From the NCBI RefSeq assembly GCF_037113415.1, contig NZ_CP146608.1:764501-828500 (forward strand): a stretch of DNA of 64,000 nt. The letters run 5' to 3'. The stretch comes from Devosia sp. XK-2. GTDB taxonomy: Bacteria; Pseudomonadota; Alphaproteobacteria; Rhizobiales; Devosiaceae. The notes beneath the pieces were generated by a model. The model saw nothing but the letters and a program-made list of their open reading frames with translations. It searched no databases and was not told the DNA's origin. Positions 18,563 through 27,344 of the stretch are shown here, piece by piece (positions within the stretch are counted from its first letter, which is position 1; each line of letters opens with the position of its first letter). The translations under genes were made by a program, and so were the position numbers.

Positions 18563-19582
18563 CTAGCTGGCGCGGCTGACGCTATGCACCACCACATCGG
18601 CGAGAATGGACTTCATCTCGCTTTCCGGCAGACCGTCCAGCGCTGCAATCGCCGCCTTGGCATGGTCCTGTGCCTTTTCCAGCGTCTTTTGCAGTGTGTC
18701 ATAGCGATTAAAGATCGCCACCACCTGATGTACTTCGAGATCAGTCGCTTCCGCATTGCCCAGCGCCGAGGCAATGAGCGTGCGTTCGCTTTCACTGGCC
18801 GATTGCAGGGCCAGGATGACCGGTAGCGTCATCTTACCCTCGCGCAGGTCGTCGCCGACATTCTTGCCCAAAGTGCCCGATTGACCACCATAATCGAGCG
18901 CATCATCGACCAGTTGGAAGGCATTGCCCAGCTCAAGCCCATAGAGCGCCAGGGCCTTGCGCCCGGCCTCGTCCGCACCGCCCGACATGGCACCCACTTC
19001 ACAGGCGGCTTCGAACAGCACCGCGGTCTTGGCGCGGATCACCTCGGCATAATCGTCGACACTGGTCGTGAGATCGCCCGTTTTGGCAAGCTGGAAAACT
19101 TCACCTTCGGCCATGACGGCCGATGCCGCTGACAACACGCCGAGCGCGTCCACGTCGCGCGTTTCAACCATCATCATGAAAGCCTGGCCGAGCAGGAAAT
19201 CGCCCACCAGGATCGACGCCTTGTTGCCCCACACCATGCGGGCCGCCGGCTTGCCGCGGCGCATATCGCTCTCATCGACAACATCGTCGTGGAGCAGAGT
19301 GGCATTGTGCATGAACTCGACGGCAGCGGCGAAATTGATGGCGCTGCCATTGCCCTTGCCGAACAGGATCGCCGCGGCCACCGTGAGCATGGGCCGCAGT
19401 CGCTTGCCACCGCTTTCGATGAGATAGCGGGCCAGCTCGGGCACCATGTCGACATGGCTTTTGGCGCGATCCAGGATCATCGTATTGACGCGCGCCATAT
19501 CCTCGGCCGTGGCGGCCATCAGCCGGTCAACCGGGTTCATCTCTGGCGTTTGATTGATCTGGGGCAGAACTGACACCGCCAT
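18563..19582 (-). CDS. ispB: long-chain trans-polyprenyl diphosphate synthase (octa/decaprenyl type)
   Basis: Builds the ubiquinone side chain from FPP and IPP. The 339-residue all-helical protein has both Asp-rich motifs: DDVVD at 99-103 followed by MRRGKPA, and VDDALDY with D226 and D230. GGKRLRP at 58-64 binds IPP. Length and motifs match long-chain synthases; in alphaproteobacteria the product is usually decaprenyl for Q10, but this cannot be read from the sequence with certainty. The ATG at 19582 agrees with the rhizobial family start and has AAGGA just upstream; the frame opens further to 19636. Divergent from the methyltransferase gene. Confidence 0.93.
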   Translation of the reverse strand: MAVSVLPQINQTPEMNPVDRLMAATAEDMARVNTMILDRAKSHVDMVPELARYLIESGGKRLRPMLTVAAAILFGKGNGSAINFAAAVEFMHNATLLHDDVVDESDMRRGKPAARMVWGNKASILVGDFLLGQAFMMMVETRDVDALGVLSAASAVMAEGEVFQLAKTGDLTTSVDDYAEVIRAKTAVLFEAACEVGAMSGGADEAGRKALALYGLELGNAFQLVDDALDYGGQSGTLGKNVGDDLREGKMTLPVILALQSASESERTLIASALGNAEATDLEVHQVVAIFNRYDTLQKTLEKAQDHAKAAIAALDGLPESEMKSILADVVVHSVSRAS

Positions 19583-19670
19583 AAAGTCCTTGATGCCTGA
19601 AGGGCAATTCGGGTTGAGACCGTTATGCCGAGCCATATATGGTCTCGTGCAAACCAGCCGTCCGGATGCG

Positions 19671-20456
19671 ATGTCCCTAGACCAGCCAAGCGATTTTGTA
19701 AAACCTCAAACCATAACCCGCGACGCCTTTTTGGGCGGGCGGCTCACTCTGTCGCAGCCCCAAAGCGGCTTTCGCGCCGGTTTGGACAGTGTTCTCCTGG
19801 CTGCGGCGGTCCCCAAAGACACGCAGAATCTGCTCGATCTCGGGGCTGGTGTCGGCACGGCGGGACTTGCGGCGTTGGCCATACAGCGCGCGGCAAGAGT
19901 TGACCTGGTCGAGCGGGATGAAGCCGCTTCTACCCTGGCGCGTGACAATGTCGCACAAAACGGTTTTTCCCGCAGGGCCCGTGTGTTGATGCTCGATATT
20001 CTGGCCAAGGGCGAAGACCGGCGTGCGTCGGGCCTCGCCGACAATGGCTATGACGCCGTGATTGCCAATCCGCCATTCTTTGGCGCGGGGCAGGGGACGA
20101 ACGCGCCCGACAGGTCGCGCGCCGCCGCCCGGCATATGGCCGCCGATGAGCTCGATGGCTGGGTCAAATGCGCCGCATCGGCCGCCAAGGCGGGAGGCTT
20201 GGCCATCTTCATCTATCCAGCCCAGGGCCTTTCGCCGCTGCTTGCCGCCCTCGACCGCCGTTTCGGCGGTCTGGTAGTGCTGCCGCTGACGGCGCGCCCC
20301 GGCGCCTCGGCAACGCGTGTCCTGGTCCGCGGTATCAAGGGGTCGCGGGCGCCGCTGACCCTATTGGCGTCGCGAGCGCTGCATGGGCCCCAGGGCAATG
20401 GATTTGCGCCCGAATTCGACGCGATTCTGCGCGGCACGGCCGTGCTGGACTGGTAA
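19671..20456 (+). CDS. TrmN6-like SAM-dependent methyltransferase
   Basis: Class I methyltransferase of the YfiC/TrmN6 group, which in E. coli makes N6-methyladenine at position 37 of tRNA1(Val). The 261-residue protein has motif I LLDLGAGVGTAGLA at about 63-76, an acidic VERDE at the end of strand 2, and the catalytic NPPFF (N-P-P-F, for adenine N6) at about 132-136. The N-terminal GGRLTLSQPQSGFRAGLDSVLLAA (written here as the family's start block) is typical. ATG at 19671; earlier in-frame codons lack support. It precedes the S49 peptidase on the same strand by 48 bp. Confidence 0.88.
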   Translation: MSLDQPSDFVKPQTITRDAFLGGRLTLSQPQSGFRAGLDSVLLAAAVPKDTQNLLDLGAGVGTAGLAALAIQRAARVDLVERDEAASTLARDNVAQNGFSRRARVLMLDILAKGEDRRASGLADNGYDAVIANPPFFGAGQGTNAPDRSRAAARHMAADELDGWVKCAASAAKAGGLAIFIYPAQGLSPLLAALDRRFGGLVVLPLTARPGASATRVLVRGIKGSRAPLTLLASRALHGPQGNGFAPEFDAILRGTAVLDW

Positions 20457-20504
20457 AAGCGGCCATGCCTGCCTAAATCACCTCAAAATCCCTGGGGAGC
20501 GAAC

Positions 20505-21347
20505 ATGACCGAGACGCCTGCCGGCAAACGCAATTGGCTGAGCCGCCTGATCCACCGTCCGCCGGTTGTTCCCGTGGTCCGCCTCCAGGGTGTGATTGCT
20601 GCCGACCAGCGCCCGGGCCGGCTCAATATCGCCACGGTCGAGCCGCTTCTGGCAAAGGCCTTCGGCATGAAATCGGCGCCCGCCGTGGCCATTGTTATCA
20701 ATTCGCCCGGTGGATCGCCGGTACAAAGCCGCCTCATTTCCAAGCGCATTCGCGACCTTGCCAACGAACACAACAAGCCTGTCCTGGTCTTTGTCGAGGA
20801 TGCCGCCGCCTCCGGTGGTTATTTCATCGCTGTTGCCGGAGATGAAATCTTCGTCGACCCATCCTCGATTGTGGGGTCCATCGGGGTCATTATGGCGACC
20901 TTCGGCTTCGTCGGCGCGCTCGACAAACTGGGCATCGAGCGTCGCGTGCACACAGCAGGCCGCAACAAATCGACGCTCGACCCCTTCCTGCCCGAAAAGG
21001 CAGAGGACGTGGAGCGGATCAAGCGGTTCGAACTCGATATTCACGAGGTCTTCATCGACCACGTCAAGGCGGGACGACAGGGTCGCCTGAAGGCCGATGA
21101 CGATACGCTTTTCACCGGCGAGTGGTGGACGGGTTTGCGCGGGATCGAACTGGGGCTCGCCGATGCCATCGGCGATCTGCACGCGACCCTGCGCCAGCGC
21201 TTTGGGCCCGACGTGGTGCTCAAGACCATTGCACCAAAGCGCCCATTCTTTGCTCTGCCGCGTCTGGGATTTTCCGCCCAGGGCATGGTAGACGACATCG
21301 CAATTTCCCTCGAGGATCGCGCCTGGTGGGCGCGACTGGGTCTCTAG
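20505..21347 (+). CDS. S49 family serine peptidase (SohB/SppA-like)
   Basis: Single-domain serine protease of family S49, 280 residues. The nucleophile Ser103 is in DAAASGGYFIA and the general base Lys155 in GRNKSTLDPF, giving the S49 Ser-Lys dyad. The INSPGGSP strand at 66-73 forms the oxyanion part. There is no signal peptide or membrane helix, so it looks cytosolic, unlike E. coli SppA; SohB-like half-length enzymes of this sort are common in alphaproteobacteria. GGGGAG precedes the ATG. It is followed 9 bp later by a small membrane protein that could tether it, and then by glyQ. Confidence 0.9.
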   Translation: MTETPAGKRNWLSRLIHRPPVVPVVRLQGVIAADQRPGRLNIATVEPLLAKAFGMKSAPAVAIVINSPGGSPVQSRLISKRIRDLANEHNKPVLVFVEDAAASGGYFIAVAGDEIFVDPSSIVGSIGVIMATFGFVGALDKLGIERRVHTAGRNKSTLDPFLPEKAEDVERIKRFELDIHEVFIDHVKAGRQGRLKADDDTLFTGEWWTGLRGIELGLADAIGDLHATLRQRFGPDVVLKTIAPKRPFFALPRLGFSAQGMVDDIAISLEDRAWWARLGL

Positions 21348-21356
21348 GTTTCGCAA

Positions 21357-21590
21357 ATGCTGCTGCGCATACTGCTCTTTGTCGGTCTTGGCCTGCTCAT
21401 CTATTTCGGCATCCGCCGCATCTGGAAGGACTGGACCCACAAGTTCAACCACGACGCTGAAGAGGCCAAACGCATCGCCCGCGAGCGCGACCGCGCCGAA
21501 CGCAGCCAGCCCGGCGTCATCGACCTCAAGCGCGGCGAGGACGGTACCTACCGGCCGGGGAACAAGGACGACGCCGACAAGCGCCATTGA
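21357..21590 (+). CDS. small single-pass membrane protein
   Basis: A 77-residue protein. Residues 3-20 form one hydrophobic helix (LRILLFVGLGLLIYFGI). A positively and negatively charged, probably coiled cytosolic tail follows (HDAEEAKRIARERDRAERS), then a DLKRGEDGTYRP end. No known function. It begins 9 bp after the S49 peptidase and precedes glyQ, so it is likely in the same transcript. The tail could recruit the soluble peptidase to the membrane, but this is inference. Confidence 0.75.
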   Translation: MLLRILLFVGLGLLIYFGIRRIWKDWTHKFNHDAEEAKRIARERDRAERSQPGVIDLKRGEDGTYRPGNKDDADKRH

Positions 21591-21644
21591 CCACCGCGAC
21601 CCGCGCCACTAGAGCTTTGTCCGCTTCATTGCAGGACTTTTGAC

Positions 21645-22568
21645 ATGACCGACCGCCCCGCCCATATGGACCCGAAAAATTCGTTTCAGGGTCTGATCCT
21701 GACGCTGCAGCAATTCTGGGCCGAGCAGGGTTGTGTCATTCTGCAGCCCTATGACATGCAGATGGGCGCCGGCACCTTCCATACGGCGACGACATTGCGC
21801 GCTCTGGGACCGAAGCGCTGGAAGGCTGCCTATGTGCAGCCCAGCCGCCGGCCCACGGACGGGCGCTATGGCGAAAACCCCAATCGACTGCAGCATTATT
21901 ACCAGTTCCAGGTGATCCTGAAGCCCTCGCCGGACAATATCCAGCAGCTCTATCTCGACTCGCTGGCCGCCATCGGGCTCGACGCGTCCGTTCACGATAT
22001 CCGCTTCGTCGAGGACGATTGGGAAAGCCCGACCCTTGGCGCCTGGGGTCTCGGCTGGGAATGCTGGTGCGACGGCATGGAAGTCAGTCAGTTCACCTAT
22101 TTCCAGCAGGTCGCCGGCTTTGAATGTTCACCCGTGCCGGGCGAGATCACCTATGGGCTGGAACGCCTCGCTATGTATGTGCAGGGCGTCGAAAACGTCT
22201 ATGACCTCAATTTCAATGGCCGGACGGGCGACGAAAAGGTCACCTATGGCGACGTCTTTCTGCAGAATGAGCAGGAGAGCTCGAAATACAATTTCGAGGC
22301 GGCCGACACCGACATGCTGTTCCGCCATTTTGAGGACGCGGAAAAGGAATGCCGCGCCATTCTCGAAAAGGGCGCCGAGGGCAATCGGCAGACCATGGCC
22401 ATTCCCGCCTATGAGCACGTCGTCAAGGCGTCGCACAATTTCAACATGCTCGACGCGCGCGGCGTGATCTCGGTCACCGAACGCCAAAGTTACATCCTGC
22501 GCATCCGCGAACTGGCCAAAGCCTGCGGCGAAGCCTGGTTGCAGACGGCGGGCGGCGGCGCGGAGTAA
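21645..22568 (+). CDS. glyQ: glycine--tRNA ligase alpha subunit
   Basis: Catalytic alpha subunit of the bacterial alpha2beta2 glycyl-tRNA synthetase. The 307-residue protein begins in family style with [13 protein letters not shown] and contains motif-type blocks [50 protein letters not shown] (given in parts) and [13 protein letters not shown]. The ATG at 21645 has AGGAC upstream. The beta-subunit gene glyS is at 27345-29369, about 4.8 kb downstream, with unrelated genes between, some on the opposite strand, so the two subunits cannot share a simple transcript. Confidence 0.97.
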   Translation: MTDRPAHMDPKNSFQGLILTLQQFWAEQGCVILQPYDMQMGAGTFHTATTLRALGPKRWKAAYVQPSRRPTDGRYGENPNRLQHYYQFQVILKPSPDNIQQLYLDSLAAIGLDASVHDIRFVEDDWESPTLGAWGLGWECWCDGMEVSQFTYFQQVAGFECSPVPGEITYGLERLAMYVQGVENVYDLNFNGRTGDEKVTYGDVFLQNEQESSKYNFEAADTDMLFRHFEDAEKECRAILEKGAEGNRQTMAIPAYEHVVKASHNFNMLDARGVISVTERQSYILRIRELAKACGEAWLQTAGGGAE

Positions 22569-22590
22569 ATCCGCGCCGGTTGGCGTGTTG

Positions 22591-23355
22591 TCAGGCCAGC
22601 GAGTAGAGAATGGGCATAGGCGAGACGCCATTGGCGGCGAAATTGTCCAGCACATAGCTCTTGAACGTCGGCCGCAGCGCCAGGTCCGGCAGGACATCGT
22701 GCCAATGATCCCAGCGGCAATGGTTGATCAGGCCATATTCGCTTTGCTGTCCGGGCTCGGGTACCAGCAGTTCGGAATTGTCGAGCGCGGTGCGATCCTC
22801 GAACCAGCCCGCGGTATATTCCCAGATCGGGATGAGCTTATTGGGCGCCTCGCCGTGGAAGTAGTTGAACAGAAAGATCCCGTCTTTCGAGAAATCGACT
22901 GAGCCGATACGCCGCCCATTATGGGCGCGCACCACGTGCAGATAGTTGGACCGGGCCCTCAGGCCTTCGATGAGTTCACTATAGAGCGGTGTGTCCGTGA
23001 GCGCCTCGGCCGCAGCCGTGTCGATGGTTTCGATCAGCACGACAAGGTCGAATGCCGGTTTATGCACGCCTTCGGGATGATGAGTCCCTGGGGGAATGAA
23101 GCGCGCGACGAAGACGGTGGCACGAACAATATTGGCCTCCCGCTCCAGACATGCGGCAAGCCGCTTGGCCAGCGCCCTTGCCTCCGCCTTGCGGGGGCTT
23201 TCCGGCCCGATGCCAAAAGGGCGGATCGGATCGATTTCGGCGGCAATGTGGATATAGCCGGCCCTTTTGGGCGCGATCAGATGCACTTTGGGAAAATTGA
23301 GATGGGTGTTGACGACTGTGATGTCCGCCTCTTGCGGATGGTTCATGCTGTTCAT
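22591..23355 (-). CDS. conserved protein of unknown function, partner of TetR regulator
   Basis: A 254-residue soluble protein I do not recognise. The first half is alpha/beta with a KRLAACLEREANIVRATVF segment (about 67-86) and a PPGTHHPEGVHKPAFDLVVLIET block (split), pointing to an ABM or EthD-like ferredoxin-fold half. The second half contains VRAHNGRRIGSVDFSKDG, FNYFHGEAP, WEYTAGWFEDRTALDNS and a conserved NHCRWDHW (about 222-229). Conserved W, H and D residues suggest an enzyme. Its ATG overlaps the upstream TetR gene by 4 bp, so it is the likely regulated target. A repeated monooxygenase-like fold with a xenobiotic role is a guess. Confidence 0.65.
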   Translation of the reverse strand: MNSMNHPQEADITVVNTHLNFPKVHLIAPKRAGYIHIAAEIDPIRPFGIGPESPRKAEARALAKRLAACLEREANIVRATVFVARFIPPGTHHPEGVHKPAFDLVVLIETIDTAAAEALTDTPLYSELIEGLRARSNYLHVVRAHNGRRIGSVDFSKDGIFLFNYFHGEAPNKLIPIWEYTAGWFEDRTALDNSELLVPEPGQQSEYGLINHCRWDHWHDVLPDLALRPTFKSYVLDNFAANGVSPMPILYSLA

Positions 23356-23993
23356 GGCAAAACTCCTGACTTGAGATGAACGGCGAGAAAATGGGCGACG
23401 TGGCGCTCGGCCATCTGTCGGGCGCGGTTGAGATCGTCGGGCGTGGCTGTGCTGCTCATGAGGGTTAGGCGGATGGTGGCCAGCGGCGCAATGGCCTCCC
23501 AGGCCAGCCAGCCGGCGTCGAACCGGTCGTCAAAATGCCCGCCCATCTGCCAGGCGCCAAACAGCGGGGTCAGTGTTTGCACCACACTATCGACGGCCTG
23601 GCCTGCGCCATCGGCGCCATCGCGCAGCATCATAGAGGTGAATTTGCGCACCTCTGGCTCGGCCCAGTGCGCAACGATGCGGCCGAAGAGGCCGGGCAGG
23701 GTCTTGTCCGGAGGCCCCGCAGCCATTGCCCCCGGATCGAAACCCGAGAGTTTGAGTACGCCCGGACCTGCGCGCTGCATCAGCACATCGAGAATGGCCT
23801 GCTTGCCTTCGAAATGACCATAGATAGCGCTGTCGCGAACGCCGACGGCCTCAGCAATCTGCCGCACGCTGGTGGCAGCAAAGCCCTGCGCCGCGAATAG
23901 GTCGAGCGCTGCCGCCAGCAGCCTCTCGCGGGTATCCGGGCCTTCTGTCTTTCGGGGGCGGCCCCGTCTGCTTGGTTCTGTCATCATGGTCAT
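23352..23993 (-). CDS. TetR family transcriptional regulator
   Basis: A 213-residue repressor with an N-terminal basic tail (RRGRPRK), a helix-turn-helix at about 24-68 (TRERLLAAALDLFAAQGFAATS, then VRQIAEAVGVRDSAIYGHFEGKQAI, in parts) and a divergent C-terminal ligand-binding domain. The HTH is typical TetR/AcrR. Start codon at 23993, with further Met codons at 23987 and 23984; no clear ribosome site because a 28-bp palindrome sits directly on the start. It overlaps the unknown gene 22591-23355 by 4 bp. Autorepression through that palindrome is the clear expectation; the inducer is unknown. Confidence 0.9.
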   Translation of the reverse strand: MTMMTEPSRRGRPRKTEGPDTRERLLAAALDLFAAQGFAATSVRQIAEAVGVRDSAIYGHFEGKQAILDVLMQRAGPGVLKLSGFDPGAMAAGPPDKTLPGLFGRIVAHWAEPEVRKFTSMMLRDGADGAGQAVDSVVQTLTPLFGAWQMGGHFDDRFDAGWLAWEAIAPLATIRLTLMSSTATPDDLNRARQMAERHVAHFLAVHLKSGVLP

Positions 23994-24020
23994 ATATTTA
24001 ATGAGTGCTCATTAAATATA
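23993..24020. promoter_or_regulatory. 28-bp palindromic TetR operator
   Basis: Two perfect 13-bp arms, TATATTTAATGAG (23993-24005) and CTCATTAAATATA (24008-24020), separated by TG. It touches the tetR start codon and is strikingly AT-rich for this genome. The AATGAG/CTCATT core is of the size and form bound by TetR dimers. Binding here would block the tetR-22591 operon. Confidence 0.8.
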
Positions 24021-24095
24021 CAAGCATAAAAATTGCCGGTCGCTCACATGAGGTGTGCGACCGGCAGCTTGGGGCCTTGCCTGCCCGACTACTGG

Positions 24096-24503
24096 TCAAA
24101 CCAGCGCGGGGCTCTCCACCGCCGCCACGGTCAGCTTGTGCCGCTTGTCGGCGCGGTCGTGCCAGGTGATGGACTGGCCTGGCTTGAGGCCGATCAGGGC
24201 CACGCCAATGGGCGTCAGCACCGAAATCCGGCCCTGGGCGATATCCGCGTCAGCCGGATAGGCCAGGGTTACGGTCTGTTCCTGACCGGCATTGGTCTGA
24301 TAGGATACGCGCGACCCCATGCGCACCACGCCTTCGGGCAACTTGTCGTCGCTCACGATCTTGGCGCGATCAAGCTCGGTGAGCAGGACTTCCGCCAGGT
24401 CCGGATTGCGGTCGAGCGCGGCCTCACCCAAGGCATAGAGCTTTGCATGATCGGCCTTGCCCAAGGTAAGCGGCGGCGTCAGGTCGCGGCGGATTTCAGT
24501 CAT
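24096..24503 (-). CDS. rnk: Rnk-type nucleoside diphosphate kinase regulator (GreA-like fold)
   Basis: Member of the GreA/Rnk family that binds RNA polymerase; Rnk was named as a regulator of nucleoside diphosphate kinase. The 135-residue protein has a short N-terminal helical part (too short to be the GreA coiled coil) and the C-terminal FKBP-like domain: VRMGSRVSYQT, VTLAYPADAD, GRISVLTPIGVALIGLKPGQ. AAAGGACA lies at good spacing before the ATG. It is upstream of tetR on the same strand with about 100 bp between. No DksA-like acidic tip is present. Confidence 0.88.
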   Translation of the reverse strand: MTEIRRDLTPPLTLGKADHAKLYALGEAALDRNPDLAEVLLTELDRAKIVSDDKLPEGVVRMGSRVSYQTNAGQEQTVTLAYPADADIAQGRISVLTPIGVALIGLKPGQSITWHDRADKRHKLTVAAVESPALV

Positions 24504-24819
24504 TGAAGTGTCCTTTCAAAAAGGGCGCCCGGCGCGCGCGGTGGCGCAGCGCTCAAAGGCTTGAAAAATGGGAAGTGGAGAACTGTGCGCCGGCGGCGGG
24601 AACGTAAAGCGTTCTGGAGCCCTAAGCAGGCTCCGGCGCGGGCATGCCTAGGGTTATGGGCTTGCGTGAAGGAAGCTGCAGCGATGCCATTGGCGCGTGT
24701 TCATGCTTCAAAAGCTAGGCATTGGTGACAGGAAGTCAAGGCCGGCGATCAGGCCGACATTGCAAAGCCATCGCCACAATGCAATTTTGCGGCGCACGAT
24801 CGCTTGAGGGAGCGCAATC
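24504..24819. other. 316-bp divergent intergenic region without a recognised gene
   Basis: Separates rnk (minus) from lemA (plus). It contains an imperfect hairpin, GGAGCC (24616-24621) and GGCTCC (24629-24634), with no T run, and a short palindrome GAACG-TAAAG-CGTTC at 24600-24614. I see no small ORF with a ribosome site and no known riboswitch; it presumably holds promoters for both genes. Confidence 0.5.
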
Positions 24820-25374
24820 ATGGAATGGGTCATTCTGCTTATCGTGGTCGGCGTCGTCGGCTACGCCATCGTTATCTATAACGGGCTGGTTTCGAACCGG
24901 CAGATGGTGCGCGAAGGCTGGTCGGGCATCGATGTGCAATTGAAGCGCCGCACCGATCTCATCCCCAATCTGATGGAGACGGTGAAGGGCTATATGGCCC
25001 ATGAGCGCGAAACGCTTGACGCCGTGGTCAATGCCCGCGCCAAGGCCACCAGCGCGGCCTCGGCCGGCCCTGAGGTCCGTGCCAAGGCGGAGGGCGAGCT
25101 TTCAGCGGCGCTGGGGCGCCTTCTCGCCATTGCCGAGGCCTACCCCGACCTCAAGGCCAATACGACCTTTCTTGAGTTTCAAACCGCGCTGCAGGGCGTT
25201 GAGGACGAAATTCAGATGGCACGCCGCTATTACAATGGCGCCGTGCGCAATCTGAATATCCAGGTGGAAAGCTTCCCTTCCAACCTGGTCGCCAATGCCT
25301 TCAAGTTCGAGCAAGCCGAATATTTCGAGCTGGAGAACGAGGCCGACCGCGCCGTGCCTCAGGTCAAGTTCTGA
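24820..25374 (+). CDS. LemA family protein
   Basis: A 184-residue membrane-anchored protein. One N-terminal helix (residues 2-21) is followed by a long helical cytosolic or periplasmic domain with the family marks YNGLVSNRQMVREGWSGIDVQL (split), RRTDLIPNLMETVKGYMAHE, and AYPDLKANTTFLEFQTAL with ARRYYNGAVRNLN. The molecular role of LemA is unknown. GAGGGAG precedes the ATG. It starts the operon with the DUF2207 gene 5 bp downstream, a widespread and conserved pairing. Confidence 0.93.
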   Translation: MEWVILLIVVGVVGYAIVIYNGLVSNRQMVREGWSGIDVQLKRRTDLIPNLMETVKGYMAHERETLDAVVNARAKATSAASAGPEVRAKAEGELSAALGRLLAIAEAYPDLKANTTFLEFQTALQGVEDEIQMARRYYNGAVRNLNIQVESFPSNLVANAFKFEQAEYFELENEADRAVPQVKF

Positions 25375-25379
25375 GCCGC

Positions 25380-27287
25380 ATGTCCGTTCTGCACCGCCTG
25401 ATCGCTGCTCTTGCACTGTTTATTGCGCTGGCTGTGCCCGCTTCGGCGCGAGAGGAAATCCGCGCCTTTGCCAGCGATGTGCAATTGCTGGCCGACGGGT
25501 CGGTCGAGGTTCTCGAAACCATCGATATCAATGCCGAGGGGATCGATATCCGGCGTGGTATCTATCGCGATATTCCCGTGACCATGGTGGGGGAGCGCGG
25601 CAACAAGATCCACATCGATCTCGAGGTGAATGCGGTAACGCGAGACGGCCAGCCGGAAATGTTCCGCGTCGAACGCATGGGCGATTTCCAGCGCATCTGG
25701 ATTGGCGATCCGGACGTGTTCCTGCGCATAGGCGAGCACCGCTATACAATTGATTACGCCATGGATCGTATGGCGCGCCCCACGGCCGACGGCACGGGCG
25801 ATGAGCTTTATTGGAACGCCACGGGCAATTACTGGGATTTTCCCATCGTGACTTCGGTGGCACGGGTGCGTCTGCCTGACGGTGCCATCATCGAGGATCT
25901 GGCAGCCTATACCGGCGTGGCCGGATCGACCGGGCGCGATGTGTCCATGACGCGCGAAAGCGACAACACTGCCATTTTTCGCACACAGCGCGAATTGGCG
26001 CCGGGAGAGGGCATGAGCTTCGCCCTGTCCTTTCAGAAGGGCATTGTCAGCTATCCAGAGGGTGTGGACGCCTTGCTCCAGACCGCGTCCGACCTGCGCG
26101 AAGTCTGGTTGCCGGTGCTCGCGGTGATCGTGCTGCTGGTCTACAATTTCACCGCCTGGATGCGTGTGGGTCGCGATCCGCCCAAGGGCACCGTTATTCC
26201 ACTCTTTCATCCGCCACGCGATTTCTCGCCGGCATTGACCCATTATGTGCACAAATGGGGCTTCTCCAATTCCGGCTGGACGGCCATGACGGCCGCCATT
26301 TTCAACCTGGGCGTGAAAGGGCTGGTGACGATCCGCAATCCGGGCAAGACATTGACCGTTGTGGTGACCGGCAAAGATTCGGACGAAAAGCTGCCGGTAG
26401 GCGAACAGGTGCTGTTTTCCTATTTTGACAGCAAAGGGGCGGTGACCTTCGACAAGGTCAATGGCAAGGACCTGGGCACCAAGCGCGGTGAATTTATCAG
26501 CGCCATAGCCAGCGAGAACCGCAAGACCTGGTTCAACAATAATTGGGGTTTTGCCGGCTTCGGCTTTGTGCTGGCCGCCCTGATGATCCTGGGCATGGTC
26601 GTTTTCGATGTGCTTGAGCCGGTCTGGCTGTTCGTTGCGATTTTCGCCGGCGTCTTCCTGGGCGTGATCGGCAGCGTGGTCTTTGGTGTGATCAAGTCTG
26701 GCGGCGCCGTTCAGCGGTTTATCGCCTTGGCTTTTATCGCCATCTTCGGATTCAATTTCGCGGGTGGGGCGCTCGAAACCTTTACCGGCATCACCATCAA
26801 TTCCGCGGCGTTGGCTGCCGGGTCCATGGTGCTGATCTGCGTCATTTTCACCGTATTGCTGCGCGCGCCCACCGTGCAGGGCCGCAAGCTGATGGACCAG
26901 ATCGACGGCCTCAAGCTCTATCTGGAAACGGCGGAAAAGAACCGGCTCAATATTGTCGATGAACCGCCCCTGACCATCGAGCGTTTCGAGCGCCTCTTGC
27001 CCTATGCCATTGCGCTGGGCGTCGAGAAGCCATGGTCGGAGCATTTCGAGGCCGAACTGGCGCGCCATGCCGTGCCGGACGCCGAGAGTGGCACATATTC
27101 ACCCCACTGGTATTCGGGTAGCCGGTCCTTCAATTCGGGCAATATCGCCAGGGCTGTGTCAGGCGCCTCCGCCGGCATGGCCGCGGCCATGGTGGCGGCA
27201 CAGCCGGTGCAGGCCAGCTCCTCGGGTTCGGGTGGTGGCGGCTTCTCCGGCGGCGGCGGTGGCGGTGGCGGCGGTGGCGGCTGGTAG
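25380..27287 (+). CDS. DUF2207 membrane protein
   Basis: A 635-residue membrane protein. A signal peptide (cleaved near ASA, residue 23) is followed by an extracytoplasmic beta-rich DUF2207 domain with INAEGIDIRRGIYRDIP. A first transmembrane helix is near 240-258, a cytosolic domain around 275-385 follows, then a cluster of helices at about 395-500. A C-terminal region ends in a poly-glycine tail interspersed with Ser and Phe, typical of the family. Function unknown. Always beside LemA; the 5-bp gap here implies translational coupling. The family may act in envelope stress or membrane remodelling, but that is not established. Confidence 0.92.
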   Translation: MSVLHRLIAALALFIALAVPASAREEIRAFASDVQLLADGSVEVLETIDINAEGIDIRRGIYRDIPVTMVGERGNKIHIDLEVNAVTRDGQPEMFRVERMGDFQRIWIGDPDVFLRIGEHRYTIDYAMDRMARPTADGTGDELYWNATGNYWDFPIVTSVARVRLPDGAIIEDLAAYTGVAGSTGRDVSMTRESDNTAIFRTQRELAPGEGMSFALSFQKGIVSYPEGVDALLQTASDLREVWLPVLAVIVLLVYNFTAWMRVGRDPPKGTVIPLFHPPRDFSPALTHYVHKWGFSNSGWTAMTAAIFNLGVKGLVTIRNPGKTLTVVVTGKDSDEKLPVGEQVLFSYFDSKGAVTFDKVNGKDLGTKRGEFISAIASENRKTWFNNNWGFAGFGFVLAALMILGMVVFDVLEPVWLFVAIFAGVFLGVIGSVVFGVIKSGGAVQRFIALAFIAIFGFNFAGGALETFTGITINSAALAAGSMVLICVIFTVLLRAPTVQGRKLMDQIDGLKLYLETAEKNRLNIVDEPPLTIERFERLLPYAIALGVEKPWSEHFEAELARHAVPDAESGTYSPHWYSGSRSFNSGNIARAVSGASAGMAAAMVAAQPVQASSSGSGGGGFSGGGGGGGGGGGW

Positions 27288-27344
27288 ACAACGCACCGCC
27301 CTCACGCTAAGCACGCACACGCCTTCAAACACCGGTTGCTCTCC

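Noticed and set aside
24600-24614. GAAC-N7-GTTC near lemA as a second LexA box
   Set aside because: The alphaproteobacterial LexA site is a direct repeat GTTC-N7-GTTC. This is an inverted arrangement and therefore only a small palindrome.
25359-27068. A 569-codon minus-strand frame opposite the DUF2207 gene
   Set aside because: Shadow of the DUF2207 gene; His/Gln/Gly-rich composition and no ribosome site.
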